Positions 15,790 to 25,069 of a stretch of DNA of 64,000 nt are shown in pieces. Numbering within the stretch: position 1 is the first letter of the stretch; each line of letters opens with the position of its first letter. Both the position numbers and the translations under genes were made by a program. The notes under the pieces are model-generated. The model was not told where the DNA came from and did not search any database. It saw nothing but the letters and a program-made list of their open reading frames with translations. The stretch comes from Prolixibacteraceae bacterium (GTDB lineage: Bacteria > Bacteroidota > Bacteroidia > Bacteroidales > Prolixibacteraceae), in NCBI GenBank assembly GCA_030602265.1, contig JAUWAB010000002.1:62001-126000 (forward strand). The letters are read 5' to 3'.

Positions 15790-17730
15790 TTATTTGTAAC
15801 TTCTCTGCGAAAGCTTCACATTTTCAAACACCAGTGGTTCGATGTGCAGTGCCGGTTCCTTTTTCTCACCCAGATATTCCCAGATGGACACATGGGCATA
15901 CTTCTCATCGTTACGCATCGCTTCACCATCTTCGGTAACCGACTCTTCACGGAAATGTCCGCCGCACGATTCATTCCTGAGCAGGGCATCGCGGGCCATC
16001 AGTTCACCGATGTCGAAGAAATCGGCCAGGCGACCGGCTTTTTCAAGTTCCGGGTTGAGGTTGTTGAGTTCACCCGGAATTTTTACATCTGCCCAGAATT
16101 CCTCCCTGAGTTTCTGAATTCCGCTGATGGCTTTTTTCAGCCCTTCTTCGTTCCTTGACATACCTACATAATCCCACATGATATGGCCCAGTTCCTTATG
16201 GAAATAATCCACGGTACGGGTCCCCTTCACGTTGAACAATTTGTAAAGCCTGTCCGTAACCTCCTTTTCGGCCGCTTCGAATTCCGGTGCGTTTACATCT
16301 ACCTTAGGCGTCATAATTTCACCGGCAAGGTAGTCCCCAATGGTATAGGGCAGGATAAAGTATCCGTCGGCTAATCCCTGCATCAGTGCGGATGCGCCGA
16401 GCCTGTTGGCACCATGGTCAGAGAAGTTGGCTTCACCGATGGCATAAAGTCCGGGGATGGTGGTCATCAGGTTATAATCCACCCAAACACCGCCCATGGC
16501 ATAGTGAATAGCCGGATAGATCATCATCGGCTCCTTGTAGGGATCTGCGTCGGTAATCTTTTCATACATCTGGAAAAGGTTCCCGTATCTGGCTTCTATC
16601 ACTTTCTTGCCTAATCTTTCGATGGAATATTTAAAGTCGAGGTACACTGCCTTACCTTCGGGATTCACTCCGTAGCCGGCGTCACATCTCTCCTTGGCAG
16701 CGCGCGAGGCCACGTCCCTGGGAACCAGGTTGCCATAGGAAGGATACCTTCTTTCGAGATAGAAATCGCGGTCTTCATCAGGAATATCGTTCGGGCCGAT
16801 TTTGCCTTCACGGAGCTTCTGTGCATCTTCCAGTTTTTTGGGTACCCAAACGCGGCCGTCATTCCTGAGGGATTCCGACATCAGGGTAAGTTTTGACTGC
16901 TGGCTTCCGTGCACCGGTATACAGGTCGGGTGGATCTGTACGAACGACGGATTGGCAAACATGGCGCCTTTTTTATAGCATTGCCAGGCTGCGGAACCAT
17001 TGGCTCCCATGGCCATGGTCGACAGGAAGAAAACGTTCCCGTATCCGCCGGTGGCGATGACCACTGCATGGGCTCCGAAGCGTTTGATTTCCCCGGTTAC
17101 CATGTCGCGGGCGATAATCCCCCTGGCTTTTCCGTCTTTGACCACCACATCCAGCATTTCATGGCGGGAGTACATTTTTACATTCCCTTTGGATATCTGG
17201 CGGTTAAGGGCCTGGTAGGCTCCTAACAGGAGTTGCTGTCCGGTTTGGCCGCGGGCATAAAACGTACGGCTTACCAATACGCCCCCGAATGAACGGTTGT
17301 CTAACAGACCGCCGTATTCACGTGCAAATGGCACTCCCTGTGCAACACATTGGTCGATGATATTGGGAGAAACTTCCGCCAGCCTGTAAACATTGGCCTC
17401 ACGGGCACGATAGTCGCCCCCTTTGACGGTATCATAGAAAAGACGGAAAATGGAGTCGTTGTCATTCTGGTAGTTTTTGGCAGCATTGATACCTCCCTGT
17501 GCGGCGATGGAATGCGCCCTGCGCGGGCTGTCCTGATAACAGAAAGCCTTCACGTTGTATCCTAATTCTGCGAGTGAGGCAGCAGCACTGGCTCCGCCTA
17601 ATCCGGTTCCGACCACAATGATCTCCAGTTTGCGTTTGTTGGCAGGGCTGACCACATTAATGGCAGCCTTGTGGCGGGACCACTTCTCTGCCAGTGGCCC
17701 TGCCGGTATTTTTGAGTTTAATTTCTGCAT
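15790..17730 (-). CDS. frdA: Fumarate reductase/succinate dehydrogenase flavoprotein subunit
   Basis: The 646-residue catalytic subunit has the N-terminal FAD dinucleotide fold ([20 protein letters not shown]), the flavin-attachment His segment [17 protein letters not shown], the substrate-site [17 protein letters not shown], the motif HPTCIPVHG, and the capping and helical domains. Length matches the long type B flavoproteins. It sits in the middle of the operon, 19 bases after the cytochrome gene and 13 bases before the iron-sulfur gene. Located on the cytosolic face of the inner membrane. Confidence 0.95.
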   Translation of the reverse strand: MQKLNSKIPAGPLAEKWSRHKAAINVVSPANKRKLEIIVVGTGLGGASAAASLAELGYNVKAFCYQDSPRRAHSIAAQGGINAAKNYQNDNDSIFRLFYDTVKGGDYRAREANVYRLAEVSPNIIDQCVAQGVPFAREYGGLLDNRSFGGVLVSRTFYARGQTGQQLLLGAYQALNRQISKGNVKMYSRHEMLDVVVKDGKARGIIARDMVTGEIKRFGAHAVVIATGGYGNVFFLSTMAMGANGSAAWQCYKKGAMFANPSFVQIHPTCIPVHGSQQSKLTLMSESLRNDGRVWVPKKLEDAQKLREGKIGPNDIPDEDRDFYLERRYPSYGNLVPRDVASRAAKERCDAGYGVNPEGKAVYLDFKYSIERLGKKVIEARYGNLFQMYEKITDADPYKEPMMIYPAIHYAMGGVWVDYNLMTTIPGLYAIGEANFSDHGANRLGASALMQGLADGYFILPYTIGDYLAGEIMTPKVDVNAPEFEAAEKEVTDRLYKLFNVKGTRTVDYFHKELGHIMWDYVGMSRNEEGLKKAISGIQKLREEFWADVKIPGELNNLNPELEKAGRLADFFDIGELMARDALLRNESCGGHFREESVTEDGEAMRNDEKYAHVSIWEYLGEKKEPALHIEPLVFENVKLSQRSYK

Positions 17731-17749
17731 AATCTGAATTGTTAACCGG

Positions 17750-18433
17750 TTAAAATTTTATGAGGAAATAGAGCGGAATGACCGAGAAGCCAACAGCGAC
17801 AACAACAGCATACACCCAGGCAATCGTTTGAAGCCTCTTCATCCAGATCTGGTTATTGAGACCGATGGTCTGGAATGATGACCAGAAACCGTGGATAACG
17901 TGCAGACCCAGCAGGATACCTCCGGCAACATAAAGAAGACTGTAGAACCAGTTTCCGATAAACAGGGAACTTACCAGGTTGTAGGTATTCTCCATATCCA
18001 CTCCTCCTACATTGGTGTGTTCCAGCAGGGGGGATCCTGTAATTTTGATCTTCAGATAGAAGTTATACAGGTGGATGACGAGGAAGACCAGCACCAAAGC
18101 GCCCAGGATCAGCATGTTTCTGGATGACCAGGAGCTTGCCTTCGACAGATCCTGCTTGTTGTATTTCACCGGTCGCGCCTTCCAGTTTTCCCACGAAATC
18201 AGGAAAGACCAGATGATGTGAATAAGGAATCCCAGACCCAATATGGGTTCCATAATCTTAACCGCCGGATTGGTAGCCATAAAATGAGCTCCCTTGTTGA
18301 ACAAATCGCCACTGTCATCAAAAATCAGCAAGAGATTTATTGTCAGATGGACTAAGATGAAGAGCATCAGGAACAAACCGGTAATGCTCATCAGGAACTT
18401 GCGGCCTATCGACGCAGTAAAAAAATTGCTCAT
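17750..18433 (-). CDS. frdC: Fumarate reductase/succinate dehydrogenase cytochrome b subunit
   Basis: The 227-residue membrane anchor has five hydrophobic helices and conserved histidines (for example in [33 protein letters not shown] and [11 protein letters not shown]) that fit two haem b groups in a single-subunit type B anchor. It exchanges electrons with menaquinol. The start at 18433 ([12 protein letters not shown]) is the family start; the upstream ATG at 18481 adds 16 residues that overlap the promoter element and is rejected. First gene of the three-gene operon. Confidence 0.93.
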   Translation of the reverse strand: MSNFFTASIGRKFLMSITGLFLMLFILVHLTINLLLIFDDSGDLFNKGAHFMATNPAVKIMEPILGLGFLIHIIWSFLISWENWKARPVKYNKQDLSKASSWSSRNMLILGALVLVFLVIHLYNFYLKIKITGSPLLEHTNVGGVDMENTYNLVSSLFIGNWFYSLLYVAGGILLGLHVIHGFWSSFQTIGLNNQIWMKRLQTIAWVYAVVVAVGFSVIPLYFLIKF

Positions 18434-18478
18434 AGATACATATTTAAAGTTTGTAGAAAATCCTGGATAAACAGGCTG

Positions 18479-18509
18479 CAAATGTACTGCCCGATGCCCT
18501 TATCTCAAA
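18479..18509 (-). promoter_or_regulatory. Promoter of the frdCAB operon
   Basis: Read on the minus strand: TTTG (complement 18506-18509), a spacer of exactly 19 bases, then TACATTTG (complement 18479-18486). It is one of the two best matches in the window to the Bacteroidota -33/-7 promoter. The leader to ATG 18433 is about 40 bases. Confidence 0.85.
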
Positions 18510-18724
18510 AGACAAAAGCACCGGGTGTTGTAATTTAGAACCGTTTTAAAATGTTGGCCACAATATAGTCAAAAAATCGAATGAAACTTATGCCGGTTGT
18601 TTGGATTTTTATAATTTTAGAACCTGATCCGAAAACCTGTAATCCAGTGGGTTTCCTGCTTCTCTTGCGCTATTTGTGTGGCTGTTTTGATTTATTATTA
18701 AATTTTCACTCATTGCCTTTTCTT

Positions 18725-19141
18725 ATGACCGGATACATGTGCTCTTATCTTTGTTCATCCTGCCATTTCGAGGAGGAATTCATGCAAGGTCCGGGATTTC
18801 AGGTAAGACCTCAGACGTTTGATGAATACATGGCAGGAAACAACAAACTTTTCCATTATAAGATACACGACAAGATTGTGGCTTTGTCTGCAGAGTATCC
18901 CGGAATGCTGATCAGTGCCTCGTTCCAGGTTTATAAATGTCCCCATTGCAAGATCCTTCACAATAAAATTCAGGTAAATATTTATTCCGGGGAACAGATT
19001 TTGCACCGGAACCTGTTTAAATGCAGCCGCTGCCGTCGCCGGTTAAAACTCACCAACATCAACCGGCTCAGGATGGCTACTTGTCCGGCCTGTTCCCGAA
19101 ATTCCTTCAAACGCCAGAAAATCAGAGATCATCTATGGTGA
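18725..19141 (+). CDS. Small zinc-ribbon protein of unknown function
   Basis: A 138-residue protein (from ATG 18725; ATG 18737, giving MCSYLCSSC, is an equally possible start). It carries four Cys-x-x-Cys pairs: CSSC near the N-terminus, CPHC and CSRC in the middle, and CPAC near the C-terminus. That is enough for two zinc ribbons. The N-terminal CSSCHFEEEFMQG block resembles rubredoxin-like/zinc-ribbon proteins common in Bacteroidota, but I cannot assign a function. The upstream extension of the frame to 18581 is hydrophobic and unlike the family. The last nine bases overlap the end of the convergent GNAT gene. Confidence 0.7.
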   Translation: MTGYMCSYLCSSCHFEEEFMQGPGFQVRPQTFDEYMAGNNKLFHYKIHDKIVALSAEYPGMLISASFQVYKCPHCKILHNKIQVNIYSGEQILHRNLFKCSRCRRRLKLTNINRLRMATCPACSRNSFKRQKIRDHLW

Positions 19142-19585
19142 CAGGATCATTCCGATATGCGGGATGCCGTCCTCATCGTACACTTCGCTTACTGTTTTGA
19201 ATCCGAGATCTTCATAAAACTTCTTCAGGTAAAGCTGCGCACTGATTTTTATTTCAGGATCATTCCATTTCTCCCGGGCATACTCAATAGCCTGCTTCAT
19301 TAATAATTTCCCATAGTTCCGGCTCCGGAATTCCTTATGTACCACTACCCGGCCAATGGAAACCTGGGCAAAACGGCTCCCTCCGGGCAGAATTCTGGCT
19401 GTACCTATGGTGCGTTTATCCAGCTCCATGATCAGATGATATGCTTTTTGGTCATAACCATCCAGATCATTGTATACACAGTTCTGTTCAACCACAAATA
19501 TCTCACTTCTGAGCTGAAGGATATCATATAGTTTATGTACGGTGAGTTGCTGGAATGAGGTAATGGTTATTTGCAAGTATTCCAT
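19133..19585 (-). CDS. GNAT family N-acetyltransferase, ElaA-like
   Basis: The 150-residue protein has the ElaA signature (LRSEIFVVEQNCVYNDLDG) at residues ~27-45. The acetyl-CoA-binding segment around IGRVVVHKEFRSRNYGKLLM (about 85-105) follows. ElaA proteins acetylate small molecules or peptides, but their substrates are unknown. It converges on, and overlaps by nine bases, the zinc-ribbon gene. Confidence 0.88.
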   Translation of the reverse strand: MEYLQITITSFQQLTVHKLYDILQLRSEIFVVEQNCVYNDLDGYDQKAYHLIMELDKRTIGTARILPGGSRFAQVSIGRVVVHKEFRSRNYGKLLMKQAIEYAREKWNDPEIKISAQLYLKKFYEDLGFKTVSEVYDEDGIPHIGMILSP

Positions 19586-19677
19586 TTAATGGTACATTGA
19601 TTTTACATCGGTTATATATAGCTGCAAACCATATTGTTATGGATGCAACCTTTTGGAATTCTTTCCGGGCCCGGTGA

Positions 19678-21039
19678 TCAGGGCACAAACAAACCTGCGA
19701 TCATGGTAAATACCAGTCCGCATATGGCAATAATGGTTTCCATGACGGTCCATGACTGCAGGGTCTGTTTTTCGTTCATTCCCAGGTATTTGCCAACCAG
19801 CCAGAAGCCGCTGTCGTTAACATGGGAAAGGATGGTGGCCCCGGAGGCGATAGAGATAACCACCAGTGCTCTTGCCGGATCACTCAGGGCGAAGACTTCC
19901 AGTACGGGGGCAATGATTCCTGCGGCGGTAATCATGGCAACGGTGGCCGATCCCTGGGTAACCCTGACCAGGGCGGCAAGGATCCAGGCAAGCAGGATGG
20001 GGGAGAGGGGTGATCCGGCAATCGATTCGGCCATCATTTTGCCTATCCCGCTATCAACCAGGATCTGTTTAAGGACCCCTCCAGCCCCGGTGATCAGGAT
20101 GATGATGCCGGCTGGTCCAAGCGCTTTGGTGCTCAGGTTCAGGATGGTATCCCTCGACATCCCGCGCCTCAGACAGAGAAACCAAATGGCCATCAGGGTG
20201 GCAATGATCAGGGCGGAGAAAGGGTGTCCGATAAATTCGACAATGTCGGTAAAAATCGATTTACTGAGGACCTCCCTGGCCACCAGTACGCCTCCCAGGG
20301 TATTAAGCAGAATGAGTATCAAAGGTGTACCGATAATAAATGCAATCATTCTGAACGACGGCAGTTCAGAATCCGGCCTGGACTCGGCATGGGTGACCAG
20401 AAAATCGGCCGGTGGCCTCAGATCAATCTTTTTGGAAATATATTTTCCCCAGATCGGGCCGGCAATGACTGCAGTCGGAAAACCCAGGATAAAGCCAAAA
20501 AAGATCACCCAGCCCAACTGAGCGTTGATGATATCGGCAACAGCCACCGGACCCGGGGTCGGGGGCATAAAGCTGTGCGTTACGGCCAGTCCGGCTAACA
20601 ACGGTATGGCATAATAGAGCAGCGACCGGTTGGTGTCTCTCGATAAAGCGTAAATGATGGGAACAAGGATAATAAAACCCACATCCAGGAAAACGGGAAT
20701 AGCCACGATAAACCCCGTGATCACCATGGCCCAGGGGGCTTTGTCCTGTCCGAATTTCCGGATCAGGTAATGTGCCAGGGATTCCGCTCCTCCTGAACTT
20801 TCCAGCATCTGGCCGAATATGGCCCCAAGTCCCACTACAGTCGCAACAAATCCCAGGGTACTGCCCATGCCTTCCTGGATGCTTTTCAGTACACCCTGCA
20901 GGGGCATTCCGGCGACAATACCGACATAGATCGAGGTAATCAGCAGCGAAATGAATGCACTGATTTTAAACTTCAGGACCATCAGCAACAGCAGTCCCAC
21001 TGCCGAGGCCACCAGAAATATGATAAATCCTGCCGACAT
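19678..21039 (-). CDS. GntP family gluconate/sugar-acid permease
   Basis: The 453-residue inner-membrane symporter has about 12 hydrophobic segments. Family blocks include GLGAIFGQMLESSGGAESLA, the segment VAIPVFLDVGFIILVPIIYA, SFMPPTPGPVAVADIINAQL and TQGSATVAMITAAG. GntP relatives import gluconate or related aldonates with protons. It is the last gene of a three-gene minus-strand cluster, three bases after the Gfo/Idh oxidoreductase, so its substrate is likely the sugar acid or polyol handled by those two dehydrogenases. Confidence 0.92.
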   Translation of the reverse strand: MSAGFIIFLVASAVGLLLLMVLKFKISAFISLLITSIYVGIVAGMPLQGVLKSIQEGMGSTLGFVATVVGLGAIFGQMLESSGGAESLAHYLIRKFGQDKAPWAMVITGFIVAIPVFLDVGFIILVPIIYALSRDTNRSLLYYAIPLLAGLAVTHSFMPPTPGPVAVADIINAQLGWVIFFGFILGFPTAVIAGPIWGKYISKKIDLRPPADFLVTHAESRPDSELPSFRMIAFIIGTPLILILLNTLGGVLVAREVLSKSIFTDIVEFIGHPFSALIIATLMAIWFLCLRRGMSRDTILNLSTKALGPAGIIILITGAGGVLKQILVDSGIGKMMAESIAGSPLSPILLAWILAALVRVTQGSATVAMITAAGIIAPVLEVFALSDPARALVVISIASGATILSHVNDSGFWLVGKYLGMNEKQTLQSWTVMETIIAICGLVFTMIAGLFVP

Positions 21040-21042
21040 ATT

Positions 21043-22125
21043 CTAAAAGTTTGAATTAGACAATTTTACGGGCCGGTTTTCTTTGCCGGACTGGTATATG
21101 GCGTTAAAGAACTCCACAACGCGGCGGCCGTCCTGTGCGTTAACGGCAGGTTCACGGTTGTCGCGAAGGGCTTGTAAGAAATCGAAAATCTGCATTTTCA
21201 TATAGTATACCGTAGGGTCTATACTGCTGAAAAAATCAGCGTCTTCTTTTTTCCAGGTTTCCAGGAGATGTTCTTCGCCGGGAACAGACCAGAGATCATT
21301 GACCGGGGGCTCGAGGATTCCCGACATGCCGGCAATAAACATGGCACCCCCGTCGGTCTGCACTCCCACAGACGCCCCGTTGCTTCCGTGCACGTGCACC
21401 TTCCCGTGAATGCCGGGTTTCTGGGAGTTGCTGACCAGAACATTGCCGATGGCACCACTTTTAAACCGGATGATGGCCAGTGCGGTATCCTCCACCTCAA
21501 TATAAGGGTGGTTCAGGTTTGTCCACAGTCCGAATACTTCATCGATCTCGCCCATATACCACAACAGCAGGTCTAACTGGTGGGGAGCCTGGTTCACCAG
21601 CACGCCGCCGCCTTCCATGTCCCAGGTACCGCGCCAGGCATCTGAATCGTAATAAGCCTTATCGCGCCAACCTAACATGGTTACCGTCCCTAAAACAGGC
21701 GTGCCTATTTTACCGTTGCTGATGGCTTCCCTGACCCGTTGAGCGGGGGCATACCAGCGGCGCTGGCTGATAACGCCCGCCTTCACGCCTGATTCCCGGC
21801 ATCCACTGATAATCCGGTCACAGTCGTCAAGCGTTACCGCCAACGGTTTTTCCACCAGAATATGGGCACCTGCCCTGGCGGCCTCGATGGCGGGATCGGC
21901 ATGAAATGGGTGGGGGGTGCACACGATGGCCAGGCTGACCTTTTCGCGGGATATCAGCTCTGTTACCGATGGATAGCTTTTAACACCATATTGATCGGCA
22001 AAAGTCTCCGCAGAGGAGGGCGTGCGGCTCCAAACTCCGGCAAGCCGGGCATCCGGAATCTCACTGATGGCCTTTGCATGGAGGTGGGCAACCTTGCCGC
22101 AACCCAGGATGGCTATGTTGATCAT
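21043..22125 (-). CDS. Gfo/Idh/MocA family oxidoreductase
   Basis: The 360-residue NAD(P)-dependent dehydrogenase has an N-terminal Rossmann fold (INIAILGCGKVAHLHAKAI), the EKP motif in ILVEKPLAVTLDD, and a C-terminal GFO_IDH_MocA domain with the DMEGGGVLVNQAPHQLDLL catalytic region. It oxidises a sugar, sugar phosphate or inositol-like compound. The stop is three bases before the permease start. It lies 105 bases after the alcohol dehydrogenase, with an inverted repeat in that gap. Confidence 0.92.
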   Translation of the reverse strand: MINIAILGCGKVAHLHAKAISEIPDARLAGVWSRTPSSAETFADQYGVKSYPSVTELISREKVSLAIVCTPHPFHADPAIEAARAGAHILVEKPLAVTLDDCDRIISGCRESGVKAGVISQRRWYAPAQRVREAISNGKIGTPVLGTVTMLGWRDKAYYDSDAWRGTWDMEGGGVLVNQAPHQLDLLLWYMGEIDEVFGLWTNLNHPYIEVEDTALAIIRFKSGAIGNVLVSNSQKPGIHGKVHVHGSNGASVGVQTDGGAMFIAGMSGILEPPVNDLWSVPGEEHLLETWKKEDADFFSSIDPTVYYMKMQIFDFLQALRDNREPAVNAQDGRRVVEFFNAIYQSGKENRPVKLSNSNF

Positions 22126-22223
22126 GTAAACAGGTTTTAGTGTGATGATAGATGTTGAATGGTATCAGTCTGAAAAAATACTGTCTCTATATGTTAAACC
22201 GCGTAGTGCCATGTCTGTTTACA
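22125..22223 (-). repeat. Nine-base inverted repeat spanning the dehydrogenase-oxidoreductase gap
   Basis: TGTAAACAG (22125-22133) and CTGTTTACA (22215-22223) are perfect complements 81 bases apart, filling nearly the whole intercistronic gap. They could close a long RNA stem or be two operator half-sites. Confidence 0.45.
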
Positions 22224-22230
22224 GGGCCGT

Positions 22231-23262
22231 TCACGGCTTCAGGATTACTTTGTTCAGTCCGGGCTCCCGGCGGTAAAGCCTCTCGAACCACAAGGCCCCT
22301 TCGGAAAGGGGGGCAACTTCTGAAATAAGCGGATCCACTTTTATCCTGCCTGTTGCAATCATTTTCAGGGCTGCTTCATATTCTCCGCGGATGGCGCAAC
22401 TTCCCTGCACGGTAATTTCCCTGGTTACCACGCTTTGCAGCGGAAATTGTACGGTTTTGGCCAGATTTCCGACCAGGACGACACGGCCGCCTTTTCTGGC
22501 CATTTCGATGGCTGTATTCAGGGTCGCCTCTATACCGACAGCCTCAAAAACCACGTCGGCCCCTCTGCCGTTGGTTGCTTCATCAATGCTTTTCCCAAAG
22601 CCTGAGTCCCTGGGATTCAGGGTATAACCTGCTCCCAGGGTTGCTGCCAGGGCAAGCCGCCGGTCGTCAATATCGGAGGCGATTACCGGAACGGCCCCTG
22701 CTGCAGCGGCGGCCTGCACAAGGCACAACCCGATCATTCCGGTGCCTGTGATCAGGCAGCTTTCGCCAACCTTCAGCGATGAGAGGGAGAGGGCATGTAG
22801 TGCGACCGCTACCGGCTCCACCATGGCGGCCTGCTCAAAAGTAACTTCGTATGGGAGCTTGTAAAGTATATGTTCCGGAACCGTAACATATTCGGCGAAC
22901 GCTCCGTGGCGGCGGTAATTTCCGGGGGAAACACCAAGTACTTCGCGTTTGTCGCTCAGGTTGTACCGGCCCTGAAGGGTATACCAGTCATTCAGCGGAT
23001 AGACCGTTGAGTCGAAAGTTACCCGGTCGCCGGGTTTCCAGCCGGTTACAGCGCTCCCGGTTTCAATGATAATACCCGATGCTTCGTGGCCCATGACCAG
23101 CGGTGGAATTCTGCGGCCGGTACTGCCATCCATGCCATGCACATCCGAACCGCATATCCCGCAGGCCTTAACCCGGATGAGTACTTCGTTTTCCACCGGG
23201 ACAGGGATTGGCATATCTTTGTAAATCAGTTTGTTGTATTCTGTCAGGACCAGAGCTTTCAT
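22231..23262 (-). CDS. Zinc-dependent alcohol/polyol dehydrogenase (MDR superfamily)
   Basis: The 343-residue enzyme has the catalytic zinc site (CGICGSDVHGMDG, GHEASG) and the NAD-binding fold with GTGMIGLCLVQAAAAAGA. The second part of the structural-zinc loop is altered: the usual four-Cys lobe is missing and the segment reads DSTVYPLNDWYTLQGRYNLS. This is seen in some sorbitol/galactitol-phosphate dehydrogenase-like members. It probably oxidises a polyol or sugar acid to a keto compound that the downstream oxidoreductase and permease relate to. It is the first gene of the cluster, with a promoter immediately upstream. Confidence 0.9.
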   Translation of the reverse strand: MKALVLTEYNKLIYKDMPIPVPVENEVLIRVKACGICGSDVHGMDGSTGRRIPPLVMGHEASGIIIETGSAVTGWKPGDRVTFDSTVYPLNDWYTLQGRYNLSDKREVLGVSPGNYRRHGAFAEYVTVPEHILYKLPYEVTFEQAAMVEPVAVALHALSLSSLKVGESCLITGTGMIGLCLVQAAAAAGAVPVIASDIDDRRLALAATLGAGYTLNPRDSGFGKSIDEATNGRGADVVFEAVGIEATLNTAIEMARKGGRVVLVGNLAKTVQFPLQSVVTREITVQGSCAIRGEYEAALKMIATGRIKVDPLISEVAPLSEGALWFERLYRREPGLNKVILKP

Positions 23263-23290
23263 AATTGTCGGATTTATTTGCTGATTTTTA

Positions 23291-23320
23291 CAAAGTTACT
23301 TTTTTGGAGGTTCCGGCCAA
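23291..23320 (-). promoter_or_regulatory. Promoter of the polyol/sugar-acid cluster
   Basis: On the minus strand TTG (complement 23318-23320), a 19-base spacer, and TAACTTTG (complement 23291-23298) fit the Bacteroidota -33/-7 pattern. The leader to ATG 23262 is about 24 bases. Confidence 0.72.
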
Positions 23321-23399
23321 CAATTCCTGAAAAAACATAAAATGTACCGGTGTGTGGTTATTTTGTTCGTGAACTCTTTTCTTTTTCAACATCTTCGGG

Positions 23400-23407
23400 T
23401 AAATTTG
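23400..23407 (+). promoter_or_regulatory. -7 promoter element of the corrinoid methyltransferase pair
   Basis: TAAATTTG fits TAnnTTTG and lies 22 bases before ATG 23430. No cobalamin riboswitch is visible between it and the gene. Confidence 0.55.
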
Positions 23408-23429
23408 CCAAAAACCTTATGCTAATTAT

Positions 23430-24095
23430 ATGACCGTATTATTGCAAAAGCTATCCGAATGTATTGAATTCGGGAAAGTGAACAAGGCAGCTCCCTATCC
23501 TCCGGATAGGAGAGGGATGGATGGTGCGGATGAGATCACTCAGCAGCTGATCAGCGAAGGGGTTGACCCCCAGCGCATTCTCACTGAAGGGCTTATGCCT
23601 GGAATGGAACGTACCGGCATCAAGTTCAGGGAGAACAAAATATTTGTGCCCCAGGTACTGATGTCCGCAAAAGCCATGAATACGGCCATGGTTCACCTGA
23701 AGCCGTTTTTCCTCTCGGGCGCTGCCCGTCAGAAAGGTACATTTATTATAGGAACCGTTGAAGGTGACCTGCACGATATTGGCAAAAACCTGGTGTCGAT
23801 GATGGTGGAAGGCAACGGCTGGAAGGTGGTAGACCTGGGCGTGGACATCAAGGCAGAGAAGTTCATTGCCGCCCTGCGTGAACATCCGGGTGCCGTTGTG
23901 GGATTATCGGCTCTGCTGACGACCACGATGATGAATATGGAACGCATCACCAAAGCCATCAAGGCGGAACTACCTGCAACGGTTGTGGTAGTGGGCGGGG
24001 CGCCCGTTACAGCTTCGTTCTGCGGGCAGATCGGGGCGGATGGTTATGCAAGGGATCCTCAGGGATTAGTAGAATTTCTGAACAATCTGTTGTAG
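23430..24095 (+). CDS. Methyltransferase cognate corrinoid protein (B12-binding)
   Basis: The 221-residue protein has the N-terminal helical cap domain (residues ~1-90) and a C-terminal B12-binding Rossmann-like domain. The cobalt-ligand motif Asp-x-His-x-x-Gly is present as DLHDIG at about residue 114, followed by the SxL (GLSALLT) and GG (VVGGAPV) elements. Such proteins (MtaC/MtbC/MtmC-like) carry a methyl group on cobalamin between a substrate-specific methyltransferase and an acceptor methyltransferase. The next gene, 40 bases downstream, is a homocysteine methyltransferase, so homocysteine is the probable acceptor. Confidence 0.92.
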   Translation: MTVLLQKLSECIEFGKVNKAAPYPPDRRGMDGADEITQQLISEGVDPQRILTEGLMPGMERTGIKFRENKIFVPQVLMSAKAMNTAMVHLKPFFLSGAARQKGTFIIGTVEGDLHDIGKNLVSMMVEGNGWKVVDLGVDIKAEKFIAALREHPGAVVGLSALLTTTMMNMERITKAIKAELPATVVVVGGAPVTASFCGQIGADGYARDPQGLVEFLNNLL

Positions 24096-24135
24096 TGGCT
24101 AATGTCTGAGAATTAAACTTTTACCGGATTAACAT

Positions 24136-25017
24136 ATGGAAATACTTAAGCATATCGGGTCAAACAGGGTGCTGATTTCGGATGGCGCCTGGGGGACATT
24201 TTTGCAGAAGAAGGGCTTACAGCCGGGGGAGTGCCCTGAGTTGTGGAACATCACCCACCGGAAGGATGTTCGGGATATAGCGGAAAGCTATATCATGGCT
24301 GGCGCAGATATGATTGAGACCAACAGTTTCGGGGGTAGCCGTTTCAAGCTCGAAAAATTCGGATTAGCCGATCGTGTGGCGGAGCTGAACCGTGCTGCCG
24401 CTGAAATCAGCCGGGAGGCTGCAGGTTCCGGTAAATGGGTGTTAGGCTCGGTTGGGCCCACCGGACAGCTGCTGCTTATGGATGAAGTTACCCGCGAGGA
24501 ATTGTACGATGCTTTCAGGGAACAGGCTGTTGCTCTGGAGGCCGGAGGTGCCGATGCCATTATGGTGGAAACGATGACTGATCTGGAGGAGGCGGTTATC
24601 GCCGTGAAGGCTGCCCGTGATTATACCCGGATTCCCGTATTCTGCACGATGACCTTCGACCGGCTGGTTACCGGGGATTACCGGACTATGATGGGCATTT
24701 CGCCGCAGGAGATGGTAGGACCATTGCTTGATGCCGGTGCATCGGTGATCGGCGCCAATTGCGGTAACGGTATAGAAGGTATGGTGGCTATTGTCCGCGA
24801 AATAAGAACTGTTCATCGTGAAGTGCCTGTCCTGGTTCATGCCAATGCCGGTATGCCTGTATATCGTGATGGCGAAACGGTTTTTCCTGAATCGCCAGAA
24901 GACATGGCCATCCACCTGAATGCCCTTGTTGAAGCCGGGGCGAATATCATTGGCGGATGCTGCGGAACAACACCCGGGCATATCGCATGCCTGCGAAAAA
25001 CTCTCAACAGGGAATAG
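24136..25017 (+). CDS. Homocysteine S-methyltransferase domain protein
   Basis: The 293-residue TIM barrel matches the N-terminal module of cobalamin-dependent methionine synthase and betaine-homocysteine methyltransferase. The zinc ligands are visible as Cys in GANCGNG and the double Cys in GGCCGTTP, and the N-terminal DGAWGTFLQ is typical. It would transfer a methyl group to homocysteine to form methionine. It lacks folate, B12 and reactivation domains; the B12 domain is supplied by the preceding gene. The pair resembles a split partial MetH or a methyl-salvage system fed by another donor. The gene ends inside the long terminator repeat. Confidence 0.9.
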   Translation: MEILKHIGSNRVLISDGAWGTFLQKKGLQPGECPELWNITHRKDVRDIAESYIMAGADMIETNSFGGSRFKLEKFGLADRVAELNRAAAEISREAAGSGKWVLGSVGPTGQLLLMDEVTREELYDAFREQAVALEAGGADAIMVETMTDLEEAVIAVKAARDYTRIPVFCTMTFDRLVTGDYRTMMGISPQEMVGPLLDAGASVIGANCGNGIEGMVAIVREIRTVHREVPVLVHANAGMPVYRDGETVFPESPEDMAIHLNALVEAGANIIGGCCGTTPGHIACLRKTLNRE

Positions 25018-25069
25018 AATAAAAAAAAAAAACCTGCCATGCGGCAGGTTTTTTTTTTTATTCTATTCC
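25011..25069. terminator. Bidirectional terminator with 28-bp arms that contains both stop codons
   Basis: GGAATAGAAT (25011-25020), an A12 tract, CCTGCC, loop ATGC, GGCAGG, a T11 tract and ATTCTATTCC (25060-25069) form a near-perfect inverted repeat differing only by one A/T. The stop codon of the plus-strand methyltransferase (25015-25017) and of the minus-strand GH16 protein (25063-25065) both fall in the outer arms, so the two genes end in the same GAA-TAG. Confidence 0.9.

Noticed and set aside
23263-23429. Cobalamin riboswitch before the corrinoid protein gene
   Set aside because: The 167-base gap shows only divergent promoters and no B12-box-like sequence.
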